Shown here: one piece after another, positions 24,758 to 32,919 of the stretch
Position numbering within the stretch: position 1 is the stretch's first letter
How the letters are laid out: each line of letters opens with the position of its first letter
Assembly (NCBI RefSeq): GCF_041435355.1
Contig: NZ_CP108442.1
Coordinates: forward strand, 8,058,501-8,122,500
Length of the DNA: 64,000 nucleotides
Source of the DNA: Streptomyces sp. NBC_01276
GTDB taxonomy: Bacteria; Actinomycetota; Actinomycetes; Streptomycetales; Streptomycetaceae
Direction of reading: 5' to 3'
The notes under the pieces: model-generated
Databases searched by the model: none
What the model was told of the DNA's origin: nothing
The model's input: only the letters and a program-made list of their open reading frames with translations
Position numbers and translations under genes: made by a program

Positions 24758-26053
24758 ATGGCCGCCAAGCTGGTGACGGAGACGGGCCCGATCGTCGTGT
24801 TCGCGAACTTCCTCTCCGACCTGGCGGTGGATCTCGACGCGGGCGAGATCCTGGCGCAGTGGGCCCAGCAAGCGCCGCGGAAGGCGTGGTTGCTTCGGCC
24901 GGGGGACGTGTTCGTCACTCCCGTATCACTCGGCCCGGAGTTCTTGCGGTACGTGTACGACCTGACGGGGGTGCCCCCGGAATCGGTGGCGGTCGTCGAG
25001 GTGCCGCCCGCGGGCGCCGTCCCGCTCGCGCGGGCAGTGCGCGAGGCCGGCCTCGTCGAGCACGTACGGGATCTCGTGGGCGACCGGGGTGCGGCGCTGC
25101 TGCCGACGGCGTTGGACGCGTCGGCGATCGCCTTCGCCCGGGACGTCGGCATCGCGGTGCACCCGTACCCCACGGTCGAGGCCGCCGAGGCCGCTGTGGA
25201 TGTGACCATGCTGCTCAACACCAAAGCCGGGTTCCGCGAGACGGCCGGACGACTGGGCATGCGGCTGCCGACGGGGCGGATGTGCCGGCGCCCGGAGGCC
25301 GAGGGTGTGGCGCGCGAGCTGCTGCGGGACCACGAGGCCGTCGTGGTGAAGCCCGACCGTTCGGCGGGCGGGCATGGGATGCGCTTCGTGTCCCGTGACG
25401 ACCTGAGGGGCGGGGCGAGCCTGCTGCTCGATCCGGTCGGCGGGCCCGAGGGCCTGTGGGTGGTGGAGGAGCGCCTCGATGTGGCCGATTCGGTCAGTAT
25501 CCAGCTGGAGGTGACCGCCACCGGGGCACGCGCGCTCTTCAGCGGTGCGATGCGCACGGTTCAGGGATCCTTCACGGGATACGCCTCTCCGCTGCCGCCG
25601 TCCTGCGCGCACGTGGCCGGCGAAATGGAGGAGTGGGGGATGACCCTGGGCCGTCACCTCGCCGACCACGGCTACAGCGGGCCCTTCGGGCTCGACGGGC
25701 TGGTCGACGCGGACGGCACCGCGTACGCGAGTGAGAGCAACATCCGTCGTACGGCCACCACCACTCCCCACGCCATGGTCACCCGGCTGACGGCGGGAAC
25801 GACCGGACCCCACCCGGCCTGGTCGGTGTCGAAGGGGTGGACGCGGAGCCCCATGGACTTCGCAACGGCTCTCTCGCGGCTGCGCGCATCCCGCCTCGCG
25901 TTCGACCCGGATCGCGGCGAGGGCGTGGTTCTCTACGCGGACGCGCCGCCCGACGGCCGTTCCTGGCGGTACGCGGTGATCGCCAGGAGTGCTGGAGACG
26001 TGAAGGAGCAGGAAGCCGCGCTGATGGAGGTCTTCGCATTCGAGGGTGAGTGA
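24758..26053 (+). CDS. PGM1-like ATP-grasp ligase
   Basis: A 431-residue ATP-grasp protein with an N-terminal pre-ATP-grasp domain (VVFANFLSDLAVDL, then KAWLLRPGDVFVTP). The ATP-grasp part includes a substrate/ATP lysine segment (EAVVVKPDRSAGGHGMRF), an EERLDVADSVSIQLEV strand and a metal-binding ESNIRRTATTTPHAM motif. This layout resembles the PGM1 peptide ligase of pheganomycin biosynthesis and its relatives, which join an amino-acid-like acid to peptides. No obvious precursor peptide or tailoring gene is adjacent; it lies between DUF5133 and an uncharacterised protein. Substrates are unknown. Confidence 0.75.
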   Translation: MAAKLVTETGPIVVFANFLSDLAVDLDAGEILAQWAQQAPRKAWLLRPGDVFVTPVSLGPEFLRYVYDLTGVPPESVAVVEVPPAGAVPLARAVREAGLVEHVRDLVGDRGAALLPTALDASAIAFARDVGIAVHPYPTVEAAEAAVDVTMLLNTKAGFRETAGRLGMRLPTGRMCRRPEAEGVARELLRDHEAVVVKPDRSAGGHGMRFVSRDDLRGGASLLLDPVGGPEGLWVVEERLDVADSVSIQLEVTATGARALFSGAMRTVQGSFTGYASPLPPSCAHVAGEMEEWGMTLGRHLADHGYSGPFGLDGLVDADGTAYASESNIRRTATTTPHAMVTRLTAGTTGPHPAWSVSKGWTRSPMDFATALSRLRASRLAFDPDRGEGVVLYADAPPDGRSWRYAVIARSAGDVKEQEAALMEVFAFEGE

Positions 26054-26150
26054 CCGCCCGCCCATGGGGCCGGTGCATCCGGGGAGCCTTCTTACGCCGC
26101 TTGGCCCCATCCCCCAAGAAATGAAGCGGCGTACGGGCAGAACACCCTCC

Positions 26151-26591
26151 ATGGACAGCAATCACGAGATGGATCCGGCACACCAGGTTCCGGAAGGTGT
26201 CGACGTCAAGACGGTGCGTGCCCTGGGTGCGCTTTCGAAGGCGCTGGAAACCACCGAGCGGGCCCGCGGTCACCTCTACGGGTTCCACCAGCTGACCGGG
26301 ACAGCGGACTTCGAGCTCGGCGACGCGGTCCGGCTCCTGCGCGTGGCGGGGCACGAGGAGCAGGCCGATCGGGTAGAGCGCGAGATCGTGGGCCGCAATG
26401 TCATCCCGGGCCACTGGACGTTCCAGATCATCGAGGCGTACAACTCCACCTACTACCAGCCCTTCGCGGCAGTGGAACGGGACATCGTCGACGAGGTGGC
26501 CGGCGGGCGGGGCCACCTCCTGGAGGCCCGCCTCAAAACGATCCGCCGCACTCACCACCATCCTGACCACACCGCAACGCCCCCCTCCTGA
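26151..26591 (+). CDS. Uncharacterised conserved-type protein
   Basis: A 146-residue soluble protein with conserved-looking helices (VRALGALSKALETTERARGH, then LYGFHQLTGTADFELGDAVR) and a motif GRNVIPGHWTFQIIEAYNSTYY near the centre. His and Tyr residues are concentrated there. No family name is recalled. The ATG at 26151 is favoured; an upstream GTG at 26046 overlaps the end of the ATP-grasp gene. It may be in the same transcription unit as that gene. Confidence 0.7.
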   Translation: MDSNHEMDPAHQVPEGVDVKTVRALGALSKALETTERARGHLYGFHQLTGTADFELGDAVRLLRVAGHEEQADRVEREIVGRNVIPGHWTFQIIEAYNSTYYQPFAAVERDIVDEVAGGRGHLLEARLKTIRRTHHHPDHTATPPS

Positions 26592-26629
26592 AGTCCCGCC
26601 CTTGCGGGCGCGGGTGGCCACGGGTGGGG

Positions 26630-26851
26630 CTACTCCTGGTCCTGCTCGTCACGCGCATGCCCGTCCGGGGTCTGCCAGGAGTCCTGGCGGCGCTGTGCGA
26701 CAGGGTTCTGCGCGGCCGGCGGTGCCTCCCGGCGCCTGCGCTTGCTCCCGTACCAGAATGCACCGACCAGGAGGACGACAAGGACCACTCCGGCGAACAT
26801 GAGGAAGAGCGACGGCTGGCCCTCGGCGGCGAGTGTTTCGATAGGAGTCAT
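26630..26851 (-). CDS. DUF6479-type small membrane protein
   Basis: A 73-residue protein with one transmembrane helix (LFLMFAGVVLVVLLVGAFWYG, about residues 15-35), then a basic stretch (SKRRRREAPP) and an acidic, disordered tail. The layout fits the DUF6479 family of Streptomyces. The positive-inside rule puts the tail in the cytoplasm. Function unknown. Confidence 0.75.
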   Translation of the reverse strand: MTPIETLAAEGQPSLFLMFAGVVLVVLLVGAFWYGSKRRRREAPPAAQNPVAQRRQDSWQTPDGHARDEQDQE

Positions 26852-27063
26852 GCGCGGCCCCTACCCGCGATCCACTGACATATCAGACGCCGAACGGGTT
26901 TATGGCGGGGTGTGCGGGGCGCGGCGAGCCGAAGCGGACGGCGTAGACGAGTCGCCCATTCTGGCCAAATTCTTGTTTCGACGAGCGGTCCGAGTGCGGG
27001 CCGGGTACACGGGCGTGGGGTGACCGGCCGCGTCGCCCGGTGACGCGACCTCTGGAGGCTGTG

Positions 27064-27537
27064 GTGGACGGGATCGTGCTGCTCAAGGAAGACCACAAGA
27101 CGGTCGAGAAGCTTTTCAAGCAGTTCGAGAAGGCCGGTGAAGATGCTCACGCGGAGAAGCGGAGGATTGCCGACAAGGTGATCGACGAGCTGACCACGCA
27201 CACCTGGATCGAGGAGAAGATCTTTTACCCGGCCGTGCGGGAGGCGGCCCCCGACACCAAGGACCATGTCCTGGAGAGCATCGAGGAGCACCACGTCGTG
27301 CTGTGGATGCTTTCCGAGCTGAAGGACCTGGACCCCGCCGACGAGCGGTTCGACGCCAAGATGAGCGTGCTGATGGAGAACGTCCGCCACCACGTCGAGG
27401 AAGAGGAGAAGGAATGGTTCCCCGACGTCCGCAAGGCCATGGGCCGTAACCGCCTCACCGAACTCGGCGAGCGGATGGAGACGGCGAAGAAGAAGGCTCC
27501 GGGCGAGCCCCTCGCCGTCCCGAGCGCCAAGCACTGA
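27064..27537 (+). CDS. Hemerythrin-domain protein
   Basis: A 157-residue hemerythrin HHE-domain protein, a four-helix bundle that binds a di-iron centre. Candidate ligands: His in LKEDHKTV, His/Glu in LTTHTWIEEKIFYP, His in EEHHVVLWM and the VRHHVEEEEKEWFP segment, i.e. the expected H...HxxxE...H...HxxxE pattern. GGAGG supports a GTG start at 27064. In actinobacteria such proteins take part in oxygen, NO or iron handling. It faces a broken dehydrogenase gene. Confidence 0.85.
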   Translation: MDGIVLLKEDHKTVEKLFKQFEKAGEDAHAEKRRIADKVIDELTTHTWIEEKIFYPAVREAAPDTKDHVLESIEEHHVVLWMLSELKDLDPADERFDAKMSVLMENVRHHVEEEEKEWFPDVRKAMGRNRLTELGERMETAKKKAPGEPLAVPSAKH

Positions 27538-27604
27538 CCGAGGCTGACCATCTCTCCCGTACGTCCGCGTCCCTTGTTGCCGCCCGCGCGGCAAGGCCGG
27601 GCGC

Positions 27605-28365
27605 TCAATCCTTGAGCGCCCGTTCCAGTTGCTGCTTGTTCATGTGGGAGCGGCCTTCGATTTCGGACGGTTCCTGTTCAGCGGTGTTGATCGGGACGGC
27701 GCCGATCTCCTCGGCGAGACGGAGCCGATCGGGCTGGTGGTCGGGGACCCAGACGCGGCCCGCGCCCTTGAGGATCGCGGAGTAGGCGGCCATGAGCCCG
27801 ACAGGGCCCGCGCCGTAGACGATGGTCTGGTCGCCGGGCTTGACGCCCGCCATCTCGGTGGCGTGGTAGCCGGTGGGGAAGATGTCGGCCAGCATCACGT
27901 AGTCGAGCTGCCGCTCGGCGGCGTCCTCACCCAGGCGCAGGGCGTTGAAGTCGCCGTACGGGACGCGCAGGAGTTCCGCCTGGCCGCCCTGGTACGGGCC
28001 CATCTCGGCGAAGCCGTACGCGGCGCCGGCCATGTCCGGCTTCGGCTGCATCGTGAGGCAGTAGTTGGTCAGACCTCGCTCACACTGCTTGCAGAAGCCG
28101 CAGGCGATGTTGAAGGGCAGGACCACCCAGTCGTCCACTTTGACCTTGCTGACGGCCTTGCCCACCTCGACGACCTGCCCGAGGTTTTCGTGGCCCAGCG
28201 TCCGGCCCGTCTCGAATGAGGTCCGACCTTCGTACATGTGCAGGTCGGAGCCACAGATGTTCGTGGTGGTGATCTTCACCAGGATGTCGCAGGGGGCTCG
28301 ATCTTCGCGTCGGCGACGTCCTTGACGGTCACCGTCCGCGGTCCTTCGTACACAGCGGCTTCCAT
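27605..28365 (-). pseudogene. Formaldehyde dehydrogenase-like Zn-ADH, frameshifted and truncated
   Basis: Remains of a zinc alcohol dehydrogenase of the glutathione-independent formaldehyde dehydrogenase type. From an ATG at 28365 the frame reads MEAAVYEGPRTVTVKDVADAKIE and is lost at a run of five Cs (28293-28297 on the complement). After a one-base shift it continues ILVKITTTNICGSDLHMYEG, then GHENLGQVVEVG, CGFCKQC and VYGAGPVGLMAAYSAI. It breaks off after about 230 residues (families are near 390) and is fused in frame to EGRSHMNKQQLERALKD, the C-terminal motif of a different protein family (see 30132-30461). Confidence 0.85.
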
Positions 28366-28726
28366 GGGTTCGTCCTTGCCGACGCCACGCCTCACCGGAC
28401 GGTCCACAGCGGGCGGTGGCATCTTTGCGGGTGTTGGCACGGTCGGCCTCCTGAGCGACTCGACCGTGGGGCGACGTCCGGCTGTCGACGGCTTACGTCT
28501 CTCCCAGCCCGTCTACCCCGCTCCTGCTCACCCACCACGCGGGGCCAGGCTCGATCTGGGATCCTCACGTACCGGCGACGCTCGGCCCGCGCGACCGGAG
28601 ATCGGCCAAGAGGCTCGGCCGGCGACCGTTCTTGGCGCGGAGCGGGGCGTCGGCCCGGCGGCGGCATGGTCGCGGTGGGGTAGGGAAGGCGCGGGGCATC
28701 TGACGGTTCGATCCACAGGCGGCGAC
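28366..28726. other. Divergent gap before the carboxylate-amine ligase gene
   Basis: A 361-base gap between the dehydrogenase pseudogene and the ligase. It probably holds both old and live promoters. No distinct hairpin, repeat or small gene was identified. Confidence 0.35.
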
Positions 28727-29842
28727 ATGCGAAGCGTAGGCGTGGAAGAAGAGCTGCTGCTCGTGGACGCGGACAGTGGTGCCCCGCTCGCCGTGTCGGG
28801 GGCGGTGCTGGCGGCCGCGGAGCGCTCGGCGTGGCAGCGCCCCGGCCGGGACGGTCGACGGGACCACGAGTTCGAGAAGGAGCTGCAGAAGGAGCAGCTG
28901 GAGTTCGCCACGAAACCGGTCACCGAAATGGGCGAGCTCCAGGAGGAGATCGTCCGCATCCGCCGGGAGGCGGCCCGGCACGCGGCGAGTGCCGGCGCGG
29001 TGGTGGCGGCGGTCGCGACATCCCCGCTGCCCGTCAAGCCGTCGTTGAATGTCGGGCGGCGCTACCGGTGGCTGGGCGAGCAGTTCGCACTGACGGCGCA
29101 GGAGCAGCTGACCTGCGGGTGCCACGTCCACGTGTCGGTCGCGTCGGACGAGGAGGGCGTCGCGGTCCTTGACCGCATCAGGCCCTGGCTGGCCGTCCTG
29201 ACGGCGATGAGCGCGAATTCGCCCTTCTGGCAGGGTGAGGACAGCGGATACGGAAGCTACCGCAGCAGAGTGTGGAACCGGTGGCCGTCCGCCGGCCCGG
29301 TGGACATCTTCGGCTCCGCCGACCGCTACCACGAGCAGGTCCGCACGATGATCGAAACCGGAGTCCTGCGCGACGAGGGCATGATCTACTTCGATGCCCG
29401 CCTGTCGGCGACCTACCCCACCGTGGAGGTGCGGGTCGCCGACGTCTGCCTGGACGCCTCCACGCCGGTCCTGCTCGCCGCCCTCATCCGCGGCCTGGTC
29501 GAGACGGCGGCCCGCGCCTGGCAGGAGGGGCGGCCTCCGGCCAGGATCGGTACGGGCCTGCTGCGCCTGGCCTCCTGGCGGGCCGGCCGGTCAGGTCTGG
29601 ACGGGCCCCTGCTCCATCCCGAGAGCATGCGGGAGACGTCTGCCGAGGACGCGGTCGATGCCCTCTACCAGCACGTGCGCGAAGCGTTGAAGGACCACGG
29701 CGATGACGAGCGGGTCCGGGAAGGCATTGCCCACCTGCACGAACGGGGGAACGGCGCCCGCGCGCAGCGTCGGCTGCACGCCGACGGGCAGGGGCTCGCT
29801 TCCGTCATCACCCGGTGTGCGGAGATGACGATCGAGGCGTGA
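28727..29842 (+). CDS. YbdK-type carboxylate-amine ligase (GCS2 family)
   Basis: A 371-residue ATP-dependent carboxylate-amine ligase related to glutamate-cysteine ligase type 2. Key segments: SVGVEEELLLVDADSG at the N terminus, KEQLEFATKPVTEM, the CGCHVHVSV motif, and YFDARLSATYPTVEVRVADV. Such enzymes show weak gamma-glutamylcysteine ligase activity; in mycothiol-producing actinobacteria their role is unclear. The ATG at 28727 is chosen because the protein-like sequence begins there; the ribosome site is weak. Confidence 0.88.
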   Translation: MRSVGVEEELLLVDADSGAPLAVSGAVLAAAERSAWQRPGRDGRRDHEFEKELQKEQLEFATKPVTEMGELQEEIVRIRREAARHAASAGAVVAAVATSPLPVKPSLNVGRRYRWLGEQFALTAQEQLTCGCHVHVSVASDEEGVAVLDRIRPWLAVLTAMSANSPFWQGEDSGYGSYRSRVWNRWPSAGPVDIFGSADRYHEQVRTMIETGVLRDEGMIYFDARLSATYPTVEVRVADVCLDASTPVLLAALIRGLVETAARAWQEGRPPARIGTGLLRLASWRAGRSGLDGPLLHPESMRETSAEDAVDALYQHVREALKDHGDDERVREGIAHLHERGNGARAQRRLHADGQGLASVITRCAEMTIEA

Positions 29843-30131
29843 GGCGCCGGGGCGGCCGCGCGAACGGCCCGGGAGCCACCCGGCGCCGCGCGTTCGAGCG
29901 GATCCTGCGGGTCGATCGGCAGCCGCAAAGCCGGCCAGGCCGACGCAGGTGTCCTGCACCCGGCCCTCCAGTCCCGCGCACCGGCGGTCCGGCACCCCGT
30001 CGGGGCCCGAGCCGATCACCACCGCGTCAGGGACGGAGCACCCCCAGGGTCGGCGAGTGCGGCCCACACACTGCGAGGGGGCGCCGGATGAGCCGATGAC
30101 GGACGGCCAAGCGGACTCACGCCACTCGGAC

Positions 30132-30461
30132 TCAGTGGCCGAGGGCGTTCTTGAGCTGCTGCTTGGTCATCGTGGAGCGACCCTCGACGCCGCGCTTCTT
30201 CGCCTCCTGGTAGAGGTCGTCCTTGGTGCGTTCGGATGAACCGCCGCCGCCACGGGACTTCTCGCCGCCGCGTTGCGAGGCGGACTTGCCCTGGGTGGAG
30301 CTGCGGCTCGCCGTCTTGCTCTCCCCGGAACGGGCGCGTTCCTTGTTCACGGTGCGGGAGGCCATTTCCTTCGCACGCTCCTCCGACATGCCGCGCTTCT
30401 CGCCTGACTCCTTGATGTGCTCGTACTGACGCTCGCGCTTGGGACTGGAACCTCGGGGCAT
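30132..30461 (-). CDS. Basic protein with SAP-like C-terminal motif
   Basis: A 109-residue, strongly basic and Ser-rich protein. The N terminus (RGSSPKRERQYEHIKESGEK, then SEERAKEMASRTVNKERARSG) matches actinobacterial proteins often labelled plasmid stabilization protein. The C terminus (TKDDLYQEAKKRGVEGRSTM, then TKQQLKNAL) resembles a SAP/HeH nucleic-acid-binding motif. It probably binds DNA or RNA; the label does not prove a plasmid role. Its last 17 residues match the foreign tail fused to the dehydrogenase pseudogene upstream. Confidence 0.8.
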   Translation of the reverse strand: MPRGSSPKRERQYEHIKESGEKRGMSEERAKEMASRTVNKERARSGESKTASRSSTQGKSASQRGGEKSRGGGGSSERTKDDLYQEAKKRGVEGRSTMTKQQLKNALGH

Positions 30462-30672
30462 GGCGGAACCCTTCGTCGACGGTGTGATGTCACGGTCATG
30501 GTGCTCGTACCCCGACCACGCCGCATCTCGCGCAATTCGGACCAGCGGCTACGGGTGCGAGGGCGGGCCGTTCCGTGCGTCGAGGCACTTGGGGAGGCCG
30601 GGTTGCGACCCTCCGAGGCGAGGTGTGCGGGCGCGATGCTCCGCCGCCCATGCCAGGCTCGGGGGCCGCCGT

Positions 30673-31544
30673 TCACGGCGCCCCGTCCGTCTCCCCGGCG
30701 GCGCCCCTGCCACCGCCCCCGTAAGGGCACCCGGGCACGGCACTCAGCGCCGCGACCCGGAAATCAGAGGCCGGCCGCAGCCGGGTCACCTCCACCGTGG
30801 TGCCGGTCGCGGCCGCCACGCCCTCGGCCCAGCTGCCGATTTCGGCCACCAGCGCGTCAAGTGCGGTGCTCGTGGCCGCGCGCAGGCCGAACAGGCCTTC
30901 GGCGAAGGCCGGCACGATGTTGGTTGCGCTGTCCCCATCGGTTTGACGATTCCCTGGACGTGTGAGCCGGACGGCAACCGTCTGCTCATCACGGCGGCGG
31001 TGTTGAACAACTGGATGAGGGAGGTCAGGGCATCGATCCCGCGGGTGGGATCGCCCGTCGGATGCGCTGCCCGGTCGTGAAAGCCCACGCGCACCTGGGT
31101 CTGCCCGGTCAGCGGCGCCCATGACCAGTCATGAACGCCGGGGTGGAACATCAGCGCAGCGTCGACACCGTCGAACACGCCGGCTTCGGCCAGGGTGACC
31201 TTGCCCCCGCCTCACTCCTCCGCGGGTGTCCCCACGGCGAGCACCGCGCCCTCGAACTCCTCCTCCAGCACGCCGCGCAACGCCAGTGCGGCCAGGCATC
31301 GCCCTCGCCCGCGTCCCGCGCGGGCGACGAAAGCGGTGTCGAGTCCGGCGGTCCCCGACTCGACGGCGAACCCCGCCCGCCGGAGTTCGCCGGTGAGCAG
31401 CCGGGCCGCACGGCGCTCCGCGTATGCGAGCTCGGGATCCGCGTGGAGGGCGCGGCTGACGGCCCACAGATCGTCCGCTCGCCGGTCGCGCTCCCGACGC
31501 AGTCGCGCGTACGGCTCATCCGATGGATCGCGCACGTCGCTCAT
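30673..31544 (-). pseudogene. M20-family amidohydrolase, multiply disrupted
   Basis: The N terminus is intact from the ATG at 31544 (RADDLWAVSRALHADPELAY, then LTGELRRAGFAVESGTAGLD). After VARAG about 30 residues are missing in frame, including the metal-binding EYDALP...GHACGHN block. A frameshift near 31210 (GTPAEE/GGKVTLAEAG) leads to FDGVDAALMFHPGVHDW and the dimerisation-domain segment RAAHPTGDPTRGIDALTSLI. A second frameshift near 30950 precedes ATNIVPAFAEGLFGLRAATS. The C-terminal catalytic part is lost. It cannot make an active enzyme. Confidence 0.85.
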
Positions 31545-31644
31545 GTCGCCCCCTCACCGGACGACGGGCCGGCGAACGCGCGGAGGCGCCTCGTGGGCAT
31601 GCGGAGGCACAGCCGGCCGCGACCGGTGAGGACCGCGGTCGCCA

Positions 31645-31923
31645 TCAGGCATGCCGGTGAGAGTGCCGGCTCCCGATCGTCAGGCGGTAGAGGGCCAGGA
31701 GGATGACGGAGCCGATGATCGCGGCGATCCAGGTCGAGAGGTCGAAGAAGCCGTCGATGGAGTCGACACCGAAGATGACCTTGCCGAGCCAGCCGCCGAG
31801 CAGGCCTCCCGCGATGCCGATGAGTATGGTGATGATGATGCCGCCGGGGTCCTTGCCCGGCATGATCGCCTTGGCGATGAGGCCGGCAAACAGACCGATG
31901 AGAATCCACGCGATGATGCCCAC
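31645..31923 (-). CDS. GlsB/YeaQ/YmgE-type stress membrane protein
   Basis: A 92-residue membrane protein with three hydrophobic segments: GIIAWILIGLFAGLIAKAIM, then the family signature GKDPGGIIITILIGIAGGLLGGWLG, then TWIAAIIGSVILLALY. The GTG at 31923 has AGGAGG six bases upstream, which settles the start. Transglycosylase-associated/GlsB-like proteins are envelope-stress induced in many bacteria. A 7-bp inverted repeat (CACACGT/ACGTGTG, 31972-31998) lies about 50 bases upstream. Confidence 0.9.
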   Translation of the reverse strand: MGIIAWILIGLFAGLIAKAIMPGKDPGGIIITILIGIAGGLLGGWLGKVIFGVDSIDGFFDLSTWIAAIIGSVILLALYRLTIGSRHSHRHA

Positions 31924-32211
31924 GATGCGCCTCCTGCTTCCTGAGGTAAGGCCACGGTCAAGTCGCTTCTTCACACGTCTCGCGCTTTCAAACGTGTGCA
32001 GCGCGCCGTGGGGGCGCGTGCGGGCCTCAGCGGCCGACCGGCGCCCACGACGGTGGTGGACCTCGTGAGCACGTCGCACGGGCCGCACCGCCCTGGATGA
32101 CGGAGACTGGAATCAGCAGACGGGCCGGACCGCGCGAGCCCGGGCCCACGGCGGTCCGCCGCCGACGGGCGGTCACGGGCTGGATGGACGGGTCGAGAGG
32201 CGGCGGCTTCC

Positions 32212-32766
32212 ATGCCTCGTACAGCGCTCATCGTGATCGACATGCTCAACACCTACGCACACGAGGACGCCGACGCCCTGGTGCCGTCCGTTCGTGAGGC
32301 GCTGCACGGGGTCACGGCCCTGTTGAAGCACGCCCGGACCAGCGACTCGCCCGTCATCTACGTGAACGACAATTTCGGGGAGTGGCGTTCACGCCACGGG
32401 GAGATCCTGCGGGCTGCCCTCGACGGCCACCACAGCGATCTGGTGGAGCCGGTCGCGCCCGACGAGAACTCGCTCTTCGTCGTCAAGGCGAGGCACTCGA
32501 TCTTCTACGAAACCCCACTGGCCCACCTGTTGGGCCAACTGGCGACCGAGCGCCTGGTCCTGTGCGGGCAGGTGACCGAACAGTGCGTGATGTACTCGGC
32601 TCTGGATGCCCACATCCGGCACTTCGATGTCGTCGTAGCGGCCGACGCGGTCGCCCACATCGACGCCGACCTGGCCGCGGCGGCCCTGCGCATGATGCGT
32701 CGCAACATGTCCGCGGACATCTGCGCGGTGGACGACGTCACCTTCGATGCCCGGCGTGCGGAGTGA
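32212..32766 (+). CDS. Isochorismatase-family cysteine hydrolase
   Basis: A 184-residue isochorismatase-fold hydrolase. The catalytic triad is visible: Asp10 (LIVIDML), Lys92 (VVKARHSIF) and Cys125 (GQVTEQCVMYSA), with the usual cis-peptide position before the Cys. Family members hydrolyse isochorismate, nicotinamide, ureidoacrylate or similar amides; the substrate cannot be fixed. The gene starts just after a GC-rich gap and is followed 150 bases later by a SpoIIE-type phosphatase. Confidence 0.88.
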   Translation: MPRTALIVIDMLNTYAHEDADALVPSVREALHGVTALLKHARTSDSPVIYVNDNFGEWRSRHGEILRAALDGHHSDLVEPVAPDENSLFVVKARHSIFYETPLAHLLGQLATERLVLCGQVTEQCVMYSALDAHIRHFDVVVAADAVAHIDADLAAAALRMMRRNMSADICAVDDVTFDARRAE

Positions 32767-32919
32767 ACAGGGCCGGCGAAGGTCCCCCCGACGGTTTCGG
32801 CCCGCCTGTCTCACGGAGCCGTGGAGGAGGAGAGTGGGAGTGAGGGCACCTGCGCACCGGTATCGGCAGTGTGCCTGCTCGAAGTGAGGACCAGAGGATC
32901 AGAGGGCCAGGGTGCTGCG

